DNA of 64,000 nt from Ruminococcus sp. (GTDB lineage: Bacteria > Bacillota > Clostridia > Oscillospirales > Ruminococcaceae): NCBI GenBank assembly GCA_016290875.1, contig JAEEVL010000006.1, forward strand, positions 59,768 to 123,767, given 5' to 3'. The translations under genes and the position numbers were made by a program. The notes beneath the pieces were generated by a model. That model was given only the letters and a program-made list of their open reading frames with translations, was not told where the DNA came from and searched no databases. This document shows positions 17,233-25,188 of the stretch, piece after piece. Position 1 is the first letter of the stretch, and each line of letters begins with the position of its first letter.

Positions 17233-18372
17233 TCACTTTGAAAATAGTTTTATCGTCCTGAAAACCTGTTCCGCTGTGTCAGCAAGATTATTGTAGGCGC
17301 TGTTTTTATCCATAGCCTGTTCAAGCGTGGAAATCTGCCTTAGTACGGGGAAATAAGCATCTATGCCGTTCTGATTACAGAGTTCAGCTCCGCTTCTGAC
17401 TGCACCGCTGAACGCTATAACAGGTTTGCCGTATTTCTTGGCTATCCTTGCGATACCGACGGGAGCTTTTCCCATAGCTGTCTGACTGTCGAGACAGCCT
17501 TCGCCTGTTATGACTATATCCGAATCCTTAATGACTTCTTCGAGCTTTGTTTCTCGCATTATCAGGTCAACACCTGATTTGAGATTTGCATTAAGATAGT
17601 ACATCAGCGCAAAGCCAAGACCTCCGGCCGCACCTGCACCGGCAGTATCGGGAGAAGCCGACGCATTGAACTGCTTTGTCAGCTCAGCATAGTTACGAAG
17701 ATAACCGTCCATAAGCCGGATAGCATCAGCATCAGCGCCTTTCTGCGGAGCAAACACCGAACTGCATCCGTTTTCACCGCAGAGGGGATTAGTTACATCG
17801 CAGGCAACATTAAAACGGCACTCTTTCAGTTCAGGGATAACATCAGTATCGGTTATAGACACAAGCTGTGAAAGACCTTTTGCTCCGTATCCGACCTGCT
17901 TACCGCTATTGTCGAGCATACCGAAGCCGATAGCCTGCAAACAGCCGATACCGCCATCGATTGTAGCACTTCCGCCGATACCTATGATGAAATTGCGGCA
18001 GCCGATGTTTATAGCATCAAGTATGAGCTCGCCTGTACCGTAAGTAGTGGTGAGCATGGGATCACGTTCTTCCTCAGAAAGCAGAGTAAGTCCCGAAGCA
18101 ACAGCCATTTCGATAACTGCTGTGTTGTTGGGAAGAATACCGTATTTAGCCTTTATGCGTCTTCCGAGCGGATCCGAGACCTTGGTTTCACGGAAATGCC
18201 CGCTCAATCCGGCCACAAGAGCTTCAGCAGTACCTTCGCCGCCGTCAGCAACAGGTCTGATGATAGTTTCAGCGTCGGGAAAGACACGGCGTATACCGTC
18301 TGCAGCGGCTTGCCCGGCTTCTAAAGAAGACAGGCTGCCTTTGAATGAATCTATTGCAATAACAGCTTTCAT
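17233..18372 (-). CDS. glxK: glycerate kinase
   Basis: 379 residues, the normal length of the GlxK/GarK family (PF02595). It phosphorylates D-glycerate with ATP, feeding it into lower glycolysis. Signatures: N-terminal IDSFKGSLSS, RPVADGGEGTAEAL, the glycine-rich GIGGSATIDGG and ITGEGCLDSQT near the C-terminus. CGGAGG lies 8 nt before the ATG. First gene of the operon with carbonic anhydrase and the DUF89 phosphatase; its promoter overlaps that of the divergent AlkZ-related gene. Confidence 0.94.
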   Translation of the reverse strand: MKAVIAIDSFKGSLSSLEAGQAAADGIRRVFPDAETIIRPVADGGEGTAEALVAGLSGHFRETKVSDPLGRRIKAKYGILPNNTAVIEMAVASGLTLLSEEERDPMLTTTYGTGELILDAINIGCRNFIIGIGGSATIDGGIGCLQAIGFGMLDNSGKQVGYGAKGLSQLVSITDTDVIPELKECRFNVACDVTNPLCGENGCSSVFAPQKGADADAIRLMDGYLRNYAELTKQFNASASPDTAGAGAAGGLGFALMYYLNANLKSGVDLIMRETKLEEVIKDSDIVITGEGCLDSQTAMGKAPVGIARIAKKYGKPVIAFSGAVRSGAELCNQNGIDAYFPVLRQISTLEQAMDKNSAYNNLADTAEQVFRTIKLFSK

Positions 18373-18401
18373 TTTGTTCCTCCGGATAATTCGTTAGTTA
18401 T

Positions 18402-18452
18402 ATTATAACATTTTTGATTTGTGTTGTAAATGCTCTTGTGTTGTGATATAAT
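18402..18452. promoter_or_regulatory. overlapping divergent promoters
   Basis: Minus strand: TTTACA (18430-18425), N17, TATAAT (18407-18402) for glycerate kinase. Plus strand: TTGTAA (18424-18429), N17, TATAAT (18447-18452) for the AlkZ-related gene. The -35 boxes occupy the same bases, so polymerase can use only one direction at a time. Confidence 0.75.
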
Positions 18453-18476
18453 ATATAAAAAGCTTAGGAGCAGCTT

Positions 18477-19245
18477 ATGTTAGTAGAAAACGGCGAATGG
18501 AAAATACACGGACTTGCTTGGGATGATCCGTACAGGATACGCACTTCGAAAGAGCTTGTGAACTGGATAAAAGAAGTTGGCTTTCTGCCACTTTTCGGGA
18601 ACGGAGTGAAAGGCTTCTCCGTTGAAGAACACGTTGCGTCCGATTACTGGTGGACAGGCAACAGGGAACAGGATCCATGGGAGTGGCGTGAGATTATCGC
18701 CTCACAGCATGAAGTGGCTTACGGTAAGTTCTTCGATAAAAAGGCAGGCTTCATAAGCCTTGAATGGCTTCCGTTTTTTGCCAATTACAGGCGTGACGGG
18801 TACGACTTTGATTCTGCTTGGGAGGATTCTAAAGTAAACCGCCGTGAAAAGCTGATAATGGACGTACTTACCGAAACTGACAGTGACGGCTATATAGAAT
18901 GGACTGATAAACAGGTGTTGACAACAGACCTGAAAAAAGCTTGCCGGTTTTGGCAAGGGCGGCGAGAAGAACTTTCCCGGAATCTGCTCAGAACTGATGA
19001 TGAAAACTTACCTTGTTACAGCGGATTTTCACAGGCGCAGGAATAAGAGGGGAGAGGAATACGGCATGGCTGTATCGGTACTTCTTCCGCCGGAAGCTGT
19101 ATGGGGCTATGAGAGAGTAACCTCTGCATACAGCGAAACTCCGTATGAATCATGGAAACGAATTATCGACAGAGTTAAACAGCTTTATCCTGATGCTGAC
19201 GAAGCGGATATTATCCGCCTTATAGGAAAGAAGCCTGTTGACTGA
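18477..19245 (+). pseudogene. AlkZ-related protein gene with a frameshift
   Basis: Residues from 18477 read as the AlkZ-related family (GYDFD, WWTGN and KFFDKKAGFIS segments). The frame departs after the run of six A at 18933-18938 and ends at 19046. Family-like sequence continues in the +1 frame (KLAGFGKGGEKNFPG, then TYLVTADFHRRRNKRGEEYG) to the stop at 19245. Removing one A restores a single frame of about 255 codons. TAGGAG precedes the ATG and a good promoter exists, so the lesion is recent or a homopolymer sequencing error. The family lies near the YcaQ/AlkZ glycosylases by name; activity is unproven. Confidence 0.75.
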
Positions 19246-19263
19246 AAAGCATAGTATACATTA

Positions 19264-19294
19264 AACACTGTACAGCGATGTATAGTGTTTTTTC
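19264..19294 (+). terminator. rho-independent terminator
   Basis: AACACTGTACA / TGTATAGTGTT stem around GCGA, followed by TTTTTC. Confidence 0.85.
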
Positions 19295-19385
19295 TTATGG
19301 CGCTCCTCTTGTTATTGCCGAAAACAACTTTGTGAACGAATTGTAAACTAACAATTAATAATTGTAACAAAAATTCGTTTTTACA

Positions 19386-19414
19386 TTGACACTATATTAT
19401 ATATATGATATAAT
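19386..19414 (+). promoter_or_regulatory. promoter of the zinc-ribbon operon
   Basis: TTGACA (19386-19391), 17-nt spacer, TATAAT (19409-19414). Confidence 0.85.
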
Positions 19415-19469
19415 CACATTAAAATAGTAAACAACTTTCTCTGATATGCCAAAATGAAGAGGTGATTTT

Positions 19470-20495
19470 ATGTTCTGTCCAAAATGCGGAAAACAAATAA
19501 AAGACGATGATATTTTCTGTGCCTACTGCGGTGAAAGTATAACTCCGGGTGCTCCTGCACCTGCAAATCCCGGACCGGCACAGCAAACACCGTATACACC
19601 GCCGAATCAGGTGCCTCCAACTCCGAACAACTACAACTATCCGCAGCAGCCGAATGTGTTTGCGAAGTCGGGAGGAAAGAAAAACGGCGGAATGATAGCG
19701 ATAATCGTTACGCTTTCTGTACTTCTTGCAGCGGCAGTCGGAGGAGTGATATTTCTGCTTGCAAAGAACAGCGGTGATGACAGTTCAAGCGATAAAGCAA
19801 GCGAAAGCGAAAATGCTGTTGTGACATCTGACACGACCGAAGCAGAAACCACAGCTGTCACGGAAGAAACAACATCTGAGACAGAGCCGACTACTAAGTC
19901 AACTGCGACCACCGAAAGAACTACAACTACTACGGAAACAACTACTGTAACCGAGACAACAACGGAAACAGCGACAGAGCCTGAAACTGCTATTTCTGCT
20001 GATTCAGCTGCCAAGGCAGAAGCTGCGGCATATTCAACGAACGACCGTCCGACATTTGCCGAGTTTGATTGGTGTGCCGGTCAGTTCGGACTTGTTACCG
20101 CTCCGCCTCCGAATGCTGAGGTGATTGACAATTATTACGCAACTGGCGGCGGCTGGAAGTCTATGATAGTGTATGAAGATACGACAGGCGCAGGTCCTAC
20201 TCGCGAGATAGACAACATTGAGATATTCTTTGACGGCAACAGAGTTACCCTGACCGTTGACTGGTATTACGTTGAGCCGCCTTATTCAGAAGCATATTAT
20301 ATGGATGAGGGCACTGTAACGCAGTTCACAGGCGCTGTGAATGGAAATGTCATACACACAGCAGCTGATGTGAACGGAAGCACCGTCACTATTGACCTTC
20401 ATTCATTCTGGAGAGCAGACGGAAAGCAGTATGCTCTCGGAACACTCTATCTGTCGGACGGTTCAACGAATTATCTGGCACTTGTCAGAAAGTAA
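19470..20495 (+). CDS. zinc-ribbon membrane protein with Thr-rich linker
   Basis: 341 residues. An N-terminal zinc ribbon (FCPKCGKQ and FCAYCGES) lies on the cytoplasmic side, then a Pro/Gln-rich segment, one membrane helix (about 74-98), a long Ser/Thr/Glu linker (100-180) and an exported domain of about 150 residues that I do not recognise. Such proteins are common in Ruminococcaceae and unstudied. AGAGGTGA precedes the ATG. First of three genes read in the same direction, of which the second also has zinc ribbons and the third is a large surface protein. Confidence 0.75.
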   Translation: MFCPKCGKQIKDDDIFCAYCGESITPGAPAPANPGPAQQTPYTPPNQVPPTPNNYNYPQQPNVFAKSGGKKNGGMIAIIVTLSVLLAAAVGGVIFLLAKNSGDDSSSDKASESENAVVTSDTTEAETTAVTEETTSETEPTTKSTATTERTTTTTETTTVTETTTETATEPETAISADSAAKAEAAAYSTNDRPTFAEFDWCAGQFGLVTAPPPNAEVIDNYYATGGGWKSMIVYEDTTGAGPTREIDNIEIFFDGNRVTLTVDWYYVEPPYSEAYYMDEGTVTQFTGAVNGNVIHTAADVNGSTVTIDLHSFWRADGKQYALGTLYLSDGSTNYLALVRK

Positions 20496-20528
20496 ACACG
20501 TACACTATTAGATAAAGGAGGGGATTAT

Positions 20529-21113
20529 ATGGCTGATTTTAAGTGTAAGAACTGCGGTGCAGAGCTCCTTCCTGGAGCAAAATACTGCTCTAAGTGCAGA
20601 AGTGCTGTTGTTTTGGAAGAGAATGCTCCTTCTGCTGAGAATATAGCAACTGCTGAGGTGCAGCGATGTTCTTCATGCGGAGCTGAGATGCTTCCGGGAG
20701 CTAAATTCTGCTCGAAGTGCCGCACTCCGGTGAATGGAGCTGTCAGCACTGAGCCGGAGTCGCCGTTTGCTGTTTTCAGAGGAGTTGTAATACCTGACGA
20801 AGCCAGCAAGGGCGCAGTAATACGCACCGCTGTCATCGGAACAGTCTGCCTGACACTGCTCATACTCGGTATCATATTTATCCCTGGCAGAGTACGTGAT
20901 GCAAGAGATGTTGAGGAACAGGACGAGTTTATCGTTGCTGAAGACACTACAAATGAAGAACAGGCAGCTGAATATGACAGGATAAATGCTGCTTTTGAGG
21001 CAGGTGAATATGAGAATTATGAGCCTGAGACTGACGAAATAGCAGCTGAATACTATGAAGAAGAATTCGGACCTTATGAGTGGATGAACTACACTGAAGA
21101 GGGGGCGGATTAG
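20529..21113 (+). CDS. double zinc-ribbon single-pass membrane protein
   Basis: 194 residues. Two successive zinc ribbons (CKNCGAELLPGAKYCSKC and CSSCGAEMLPGAKFCSKC) are followed by one membrane helix at about 98-118 and a very acidic, Tyr-rich exported tail. The duplicated ribbons probably bind zinc in the cytoplasm for protein contacts. AAAGGAGGGG lies 6 nt before the ATG. The stop is followed within 1 nt by the start of the next gene, which implies translational coupling. Confidence 0.75.
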   Translation: MADFKCKNCGAELLPGAKYCSKCRSAVVLEENAPSAENIATAEVQRCSSCGAEMLPGAKFCSKCRTPVNGAVSTEPESPFAVFRGVVIPDEASKGAVIRTAVIGTVCLTLLILGIIFIPGRVRDARDVEEQDEFIVAEDTTNEEQAAEYDRINAAFEAGEYENYEPETDEIAAEYYEEEFGPYEWMNYTEEGAD

Positions 21114-21114
21114 T

Positions 21115-24012
21115 ATGATCGGAAGAAAAAAGAATAACCGTATCAGTATTGCTCTTGTCTCTGCTTCGATAGTCCTTGCGCTACTGTTTACCGGTTTCGG
21201 CTATCCCGGTTTTATTATACCGCTTATAAGAAAGGAGCAGCCTGAGCCGATAGTTCACACAGCTGATCAGCTTCTGAACGGTATTCCGGATATAGAGCCG
21301 GAGGAGACAGCTAATGTTCTCCCTGCCGGAAACAGTAAGGCTTTCAGCATAGAACCTCAGCCGGGAATAGTGATATCCGCTGAGGAAAATGCTCTCGACC
21401 GTGACAGAGAATTCACGATGACTCCATGTACAGAAGATGAGTTTGCTGTATTTGATGAAGCTATCCAGGAAGTTGATCCTGACGAAAAGCTTCTTTATGC
21501 GTGGGAGCTCGATGCAGGACTCGCCGAAGATGAAATTCTTCCGGGAACGTTCCACGTTGACCTTGACCTCGAGGAGCTGGGGATATTAGAGGAGAACTAT
21601 CCGTATCTCAGTGTATACCGCATATCGGACACCGGGGTATGGCATGAATACTCTACCACCATTGAAAACGGACATCTGAGCTTTGATTCCAATAAAAACT
21701 GTCCTATTACGTTAACAGGTCTTTTAGGAGCGGCGGCTGCCTTAGCACCATTTGTTGCTGTCGGTTGGGAGTTCGGCGGCTCCGGAGCATGGCTCGGCGG
21801 TTTTAATAAAGTGTATATCTATGAAAAAGGCCCTTATATGGAAGATTCCAAGACTCTTGGAAAGAAACTCTATAATGTCAGGATAAAGTATTCTCAGGCT
21901 ATTGAAACCGCGGAGAGCATTCGCCAAACGACTTATACTGAGGTTGCCAAAAAACACAAAGATGAAATAGAAGAAAATGCTGTGAAGCTTACAAATGAGC
22001 GTTGTGGTGATGATAAGCAGCACCCTTCTTATGAGACATATTTAACGCAGTTCAAAAAAAGTGAAAGAGAAAGGATAGTAGGTGCTGATCCTGAATACAT
22101 CGAAGCACTGGAAGATTACAAAAATGCAGTCAAAAATAGCGGTGTAGATCTCAGCTATATCAAGACCTTTTCTGAATACTGCATAAAAGCCAATAAGTAT
22201 CTTAAGGATGAAGCGAAGGTCATTACGCCGGATACCAGAGAATTAAGCTGGTACAACTACTTTACATATAATCAGGTCATAGACATATACCTGAAATATA
22301 ATTATAAAGCAGGCGGTGCTGTCCAGTTTACCACATTGGGCAATTACTATGTTGTCGTAAAAGGCAATGATATCATGGAGGGTACTGATACAAATGGCTC
22401 GACATTTACTACCCTTATACATGAACTGCTTCACGTCAGTCAGAGAGAATACCGAGGTAAAGCAACTTCAAATACGAAGTTTGATGAAGCTACCGCTCAG
22501 CTGATAGAGTTCAAAGCAAAGGACTATTTCCCGGAGATAACTGAAGTCTCAAACGAGAATCCCGGAAGATGGCAAACGTACTTTATTCCTCTTGATTCAA
22601 CATCGACATATATCGACGGACAAAGTGTTACACCAAAGCTTTGGGACAAGGGGAAGGCTGAGAGCTTTGATTCAGGCGATCAGGGCTATCCGCTCTGTCA
22701 CTTTATCGATTATCTGTTAAAGAACAAGAAATCGCTGACATTCGGTGAACTCCTTACGGCTTACGGAGATGCAGGAGGCTTTACTCCCACACTTAAAAAG
22801 GCGTTTGATATGGACGATAAGGAGCTTATGAAGCAATATAAGAAATTCATCAAAGCCAAGCAGACTAACTTCTATGAACTTGCGCTTCAGTGGTACACAG
22901 GAGAGAATGCCGGAAACCAGTGGGCGCTTTCACGAAAGGGATTCGCCAAGCAGGGCGAACACGCTGTTATCAGGAATCAGGCTTATCAGACAACTGTGCG
23001 GAAGATCTATCCGCAGATACCGCCGGATGGCAGACAGAAGCAGGTGAGTGTTCTTCTTGCGTACGATGAAAACTATAAGGAGCTCACAGACTTTGAGCTT
23101 ATCCCTATCGGAAACAAGAACTACAAGAATACCAAGTACGGTATTATGTACGATCCGAAGGTATATTCTACGATGAAAGATCTCTATACACTGGAGATAG
23201 ACGGCGGATCAAATACCGAAGATGTTATCAGCGGTTATACTGTATGGACGTTGTTTGCTCCAAAGCCGATAGGCAATATAACTCTCAAGGACGGCATGAT
23301 AAACTTCCAGCTTCCTGAAAAATCAGAAGCTGCAAATGCCGGAAAGATCGACGGATATCGTGTTACTATCACCTGTACCACAGACGGCACTAAAACCGAG
23401 AAGTTCTACAAGATAAGCGGTGCAGGGAAAGATATTTCCTTAAGTGCCAAGAACTATAAGGATAAGGAAACCAAGATAGAAGATGCACAGTTCAGAGTCA
23501 GCGTCTGCGAATATATCAAGGAAGCGACAGGTGAGAAGGCTTTCGGTCCTGAATCTGATCCATCCAACAGCATAGTTGATGATATGGAAGATACTCTCGA
23601 ACAGATGGGAGCAGGTCACGGGAAGGTGAATATTTCTCTCGGCTGGAAGACTTCAGATGACCTTGATCTTCACGTTATAACTCCGAATGGCGGAGAGATA
23701 TACTACAATAACAGAACAGCTGACGGCGGTGTTCTTGACGTTGATATGCAGGTGAGCGAAATAGTTGCAAGTCCTGCTGAGCACGTTGATTTCGCATCAC
23801 CGCCTTCGGGAGCATATTCAGTCAGCGTAGTTAATTACAGAGACAGAACTGAGGGTTCGGATTCGCCGTTCGTAGTTGTTGTCGAGATCGAAGGCAAGAA
23901 AAAGGTCTATGAACTCACAGCAGGCGGCGATGGCAGCCGTACCAGCGTATGCAGATTTACCTATGGTGAACCTGAGGGTACAGAAAAGGGAAATGAGCAT
24001 CTGGATGATTGA
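21115..24012 (+). CDS. surface protein with HExxH metallopeptidase and DUF2135 domains
   Basis: 965 residues, anchored by an N-terminal membrane helix (11-38). A putative zinc peptidase centre lies mid-protein: HELLH at 436-440 and, 18 residues on, FDEA with Glu458, the spacing of a gluzincin. A fibronectin-like segment follows around 720-820. The C-terminal 110 residues match DUF2135/YfaP (LGWKTSDDLDLHVITPNGGE, then NNRTADGGVLDVDM). The peptidase call rests on motifs only. It starts 1 nt after the double zinc-ribbon gene, so the two are surely coexpressed, and it ends before a terminator at 24034. Confidence 0.75.
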   Translation: MIGRKKNNRISIALVSASIVLALLFTGFGYPGFIIPLIRKEQPEPIVHTADQLLNGIPDIEPEETANVLPAGNSKAFSIEPQPGIVISAEENALDRDREFTMTPCTEDEFAVFDEAIQEVDPDEKLLYAWELDAGLAEDEILPGTFHVDLDLEELGILEENYPYLSVYRISDTGVWHEYSTTIENGHLSFDSNKNCPITLTGLLGAAAALAPFVAVGWEFGGSGAWLGGFNKVYIYEKGPYMEDSKTLGKKLYNVRIKYSQAIETAESIRQTTYTEVAKKHKDEIEENAVKLTNERCGDDKQHPSYETYLTQFKKSERERIVGADPEYIEALEDYKNAVKNSGVDLSYIKTFSEYCIKANKYLKDEAKVITPDTRELSWYNYFTYNQVIDIYLKYNYKAGGAVQFTTLGNYYVVVKGNDIMEGTDTNGSTFTTLIHELLHVSQREYRGKATSNTKFDEATAQLIEFKAKDYFPEITEVSNENPGRWQTYFIPLDSTSTYIDGQSVTPKLWDKGKAESFDSGDQGYPLCHFIDYLLKNKKSLTFGELLTAYGDAGGFTPTLKKAFDMDDKELMKQYKKFIKAKQTNFYELALQWYTGENAGNQWALSRKGFAKQGEHAVIRNQAYQTTVRKIYPQIPPDGRQKQVSVLLAYDENYKELTDFELIPIGNKNYKNTKYGIMYDPKVYSTMKDLYTLEIDGGSNTEDVISGYTVWTLFAPKPIGNITLKDGMINFQLPEKSEAANAGKIDGYRVTITCTTDGTKTEKFYKISGAGKDISLSAKNYKDKETKIEDAQFRVSVCEYIKEATGEKAFGPESDPSNSIVDDMEDTLEQMGAGHGKVNISLGWKTSDDLDLHVITPNGGEIYYNNRTADGGVLDVDMQVSEIVASPAEHVDFASPPSGAYSVSVVNYRDRTEGSDSPFVVVVEIEGKKKVYELTAGGDGSRTSVCRFTYGEPEGTEKGNEHLDD

Positions 24013-24033
24013 CATACCCGGTATAATAATAAA

Positions 24034-24060
24034 ACTGGCTTCGTCTTATGCGAAGCCAGT
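24034..24060 (+). terminator. terminator of the zinc-ribbon operon
   Basis: ACTGGCTTCG / CGAAGCCAGT stem with 7-nt loop; the T-rich tail is imperfect. Confidence 0.65.
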
Positions 24061-24237
24061 TCGTTATTTATTCTGTTTTGAAATAAAGTATATAGATTCA
24101 TTAAGAGCTTCCCAACTTTATGAAAAAACATTCTTGTTTCAGTATGATCTGAAATGAAGAAAGAAATGAATTATTTTCCCAAGAAGAATACTTTTATTAA
24201 GTTTTGGCAAAAAATGGAAAAATTCATTATTTGTTCA
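24061..24237. other. intergenic, no gene
   Basis: AT-rich DNA between the operon terminator and the next promoter. Nothing is supported. Confidence 0.5.
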
Positions 24238-24266
24238 TTGATTTTTGTCTAAATATGTTATATAAT
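24238..24266 (+). promoter_or_regulatory. promoter of the receiver/GGDEF-like gene
   Basis: TTGATT (24238-24243), 17-nt spacer, TATAAT (24261-24266). Confidence 0.7.
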
Positions 24267-24344
24267 AATATTAACAGAGGGAATGAGTTTACGGAAACCA
24301 AAACAATGCTGCAATGACGGCAAGCTATGAAAGGTTGTGAATTT

Positions 24345-25082
24345 ATGTATAATATAGTTGTTCTTAGCAATAATGATGAACGTTTGAAGTCAGCGCTTCC
24401 GGTTACGGATGATATTTCATTCAGCTTCACCGATTCGGCTGATGTTAAGCCTGACACTGAATGTGTCCTTGTATCTCAGGACTATTCCGGCGGAGATATA
24501 GGCGACATCGCTGCAACTTTCAAAAGACACGGGATACCATGCGCTGTTGTAACGTTTGACGGTTCTGATACTAACAAGGCTGAACTTCTCGGTAAGGGAA
24601 TAACGGATATTATCGTCTTCCCGACTTCTGACGAGCTCCTTGTCAAGCACGTTACAGCTTTGATCTCCTCCCAGAGATTAGGAGCTGATGTAGGCTTTGA
24701 GACGTTTGCCAAGGCTGTTGCACTTGACGATCAGAAGGGTGCTTTTGTTGTGCATGAGTCGAATTTCACCAACCTTTACAGGTTTGTAAAGCGTTTGCTT
24801 GACCGTATGGACAAGTCTGCTTATCTTGTGAAATTTACATTCACCAGTCCTCATAAGGGCGGCCTTGAACCGGGTGCTCTCGAGGAAGCTTTCCTCATCG
24901 TCAAGATGTGTCTCCGCCGAGGAGATATTGTGTCAATATACGGAAACTGTCTCCTTGCTATTCTTATCGGAGCTGATGCCGAAGGTGCCAAGACAGCTGC
25001 CCAGCGTATCGTTGATACATATCAGGGATTCTGTTGCAATAGTTTCTATGACATGAACTTTGAGACGCAAGAGATTAAGTGA
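24345..25082 (+). CDS. receiver-like protein with degenerate GGDEF domain
   Basis: 245 residues. The N-terminal 110 look like a response-regulator receiver fold (alternating strands and helices) without a clear phospho-acceptor Asp. The C-terminal half keeps the flanks of a GGDEF domain (LRRGDIVSIYG, ending GAKTAAQRIVD), but the GGDEF signature itself is replaced by GNCLL, so it should not make cyclic di-GMP. It may bind a nucleotide or act as a signalling scaffold. The first possible start (24327) lacks a binding site; AAAGG at 24330 favours the ATG at 24345. It is monocistronic. Confidence 0.6.
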   Translation: MYNIVVLSNNDERLKSALPVTDDISFSFTDSADVKPDTECVLVSQDYSGGDIGDIAATFKRHGIPCAVVTFDGSDTNKAELLGKGITDIIVFPTSDELLVKHVTALISSQRLGADVGFETFAKAVALDDQKGAFVVHESNFTNLYRFVKRLLDRMDKSAYLVKFTFTSPHKGGLEPGALEEAFLIVKMCLRRGDIVSIYGNCLLAILIGADAEGAKTAAQRIVDTYQGFCCNSFYDMNFETQEIK

Positions 25083-25100
25083 AAATATATCTAAATATAA

Positions 25101-25131
25101 AAAGGCGGACAGTGTTTTACTGTCCGCCTTT
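25101..25131. terminator. bidirectional terminator
   Basis: AAAGGCGGACAGT / ACTGTCCGCCTTT stem with 5-nt loop, between convergent genes. Confidence 0.9.
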
Positions 25132-25188
25132 AAGTTTGAATTAGAATGTAGATTATTTGAAGCTAAAAGCTGCAATGAGAAGAACGAT

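Noticed and set aside
18933..18945. Programmed -1 frameshift of the dnaX type (A-AAA-AAG) in the AlkZ-related gene
   Set aside because: The phase is wrong: the zero frame reads AAA AAA GCT and the family sequence continues in the +1 frame, so a homopolymer indel fits better.
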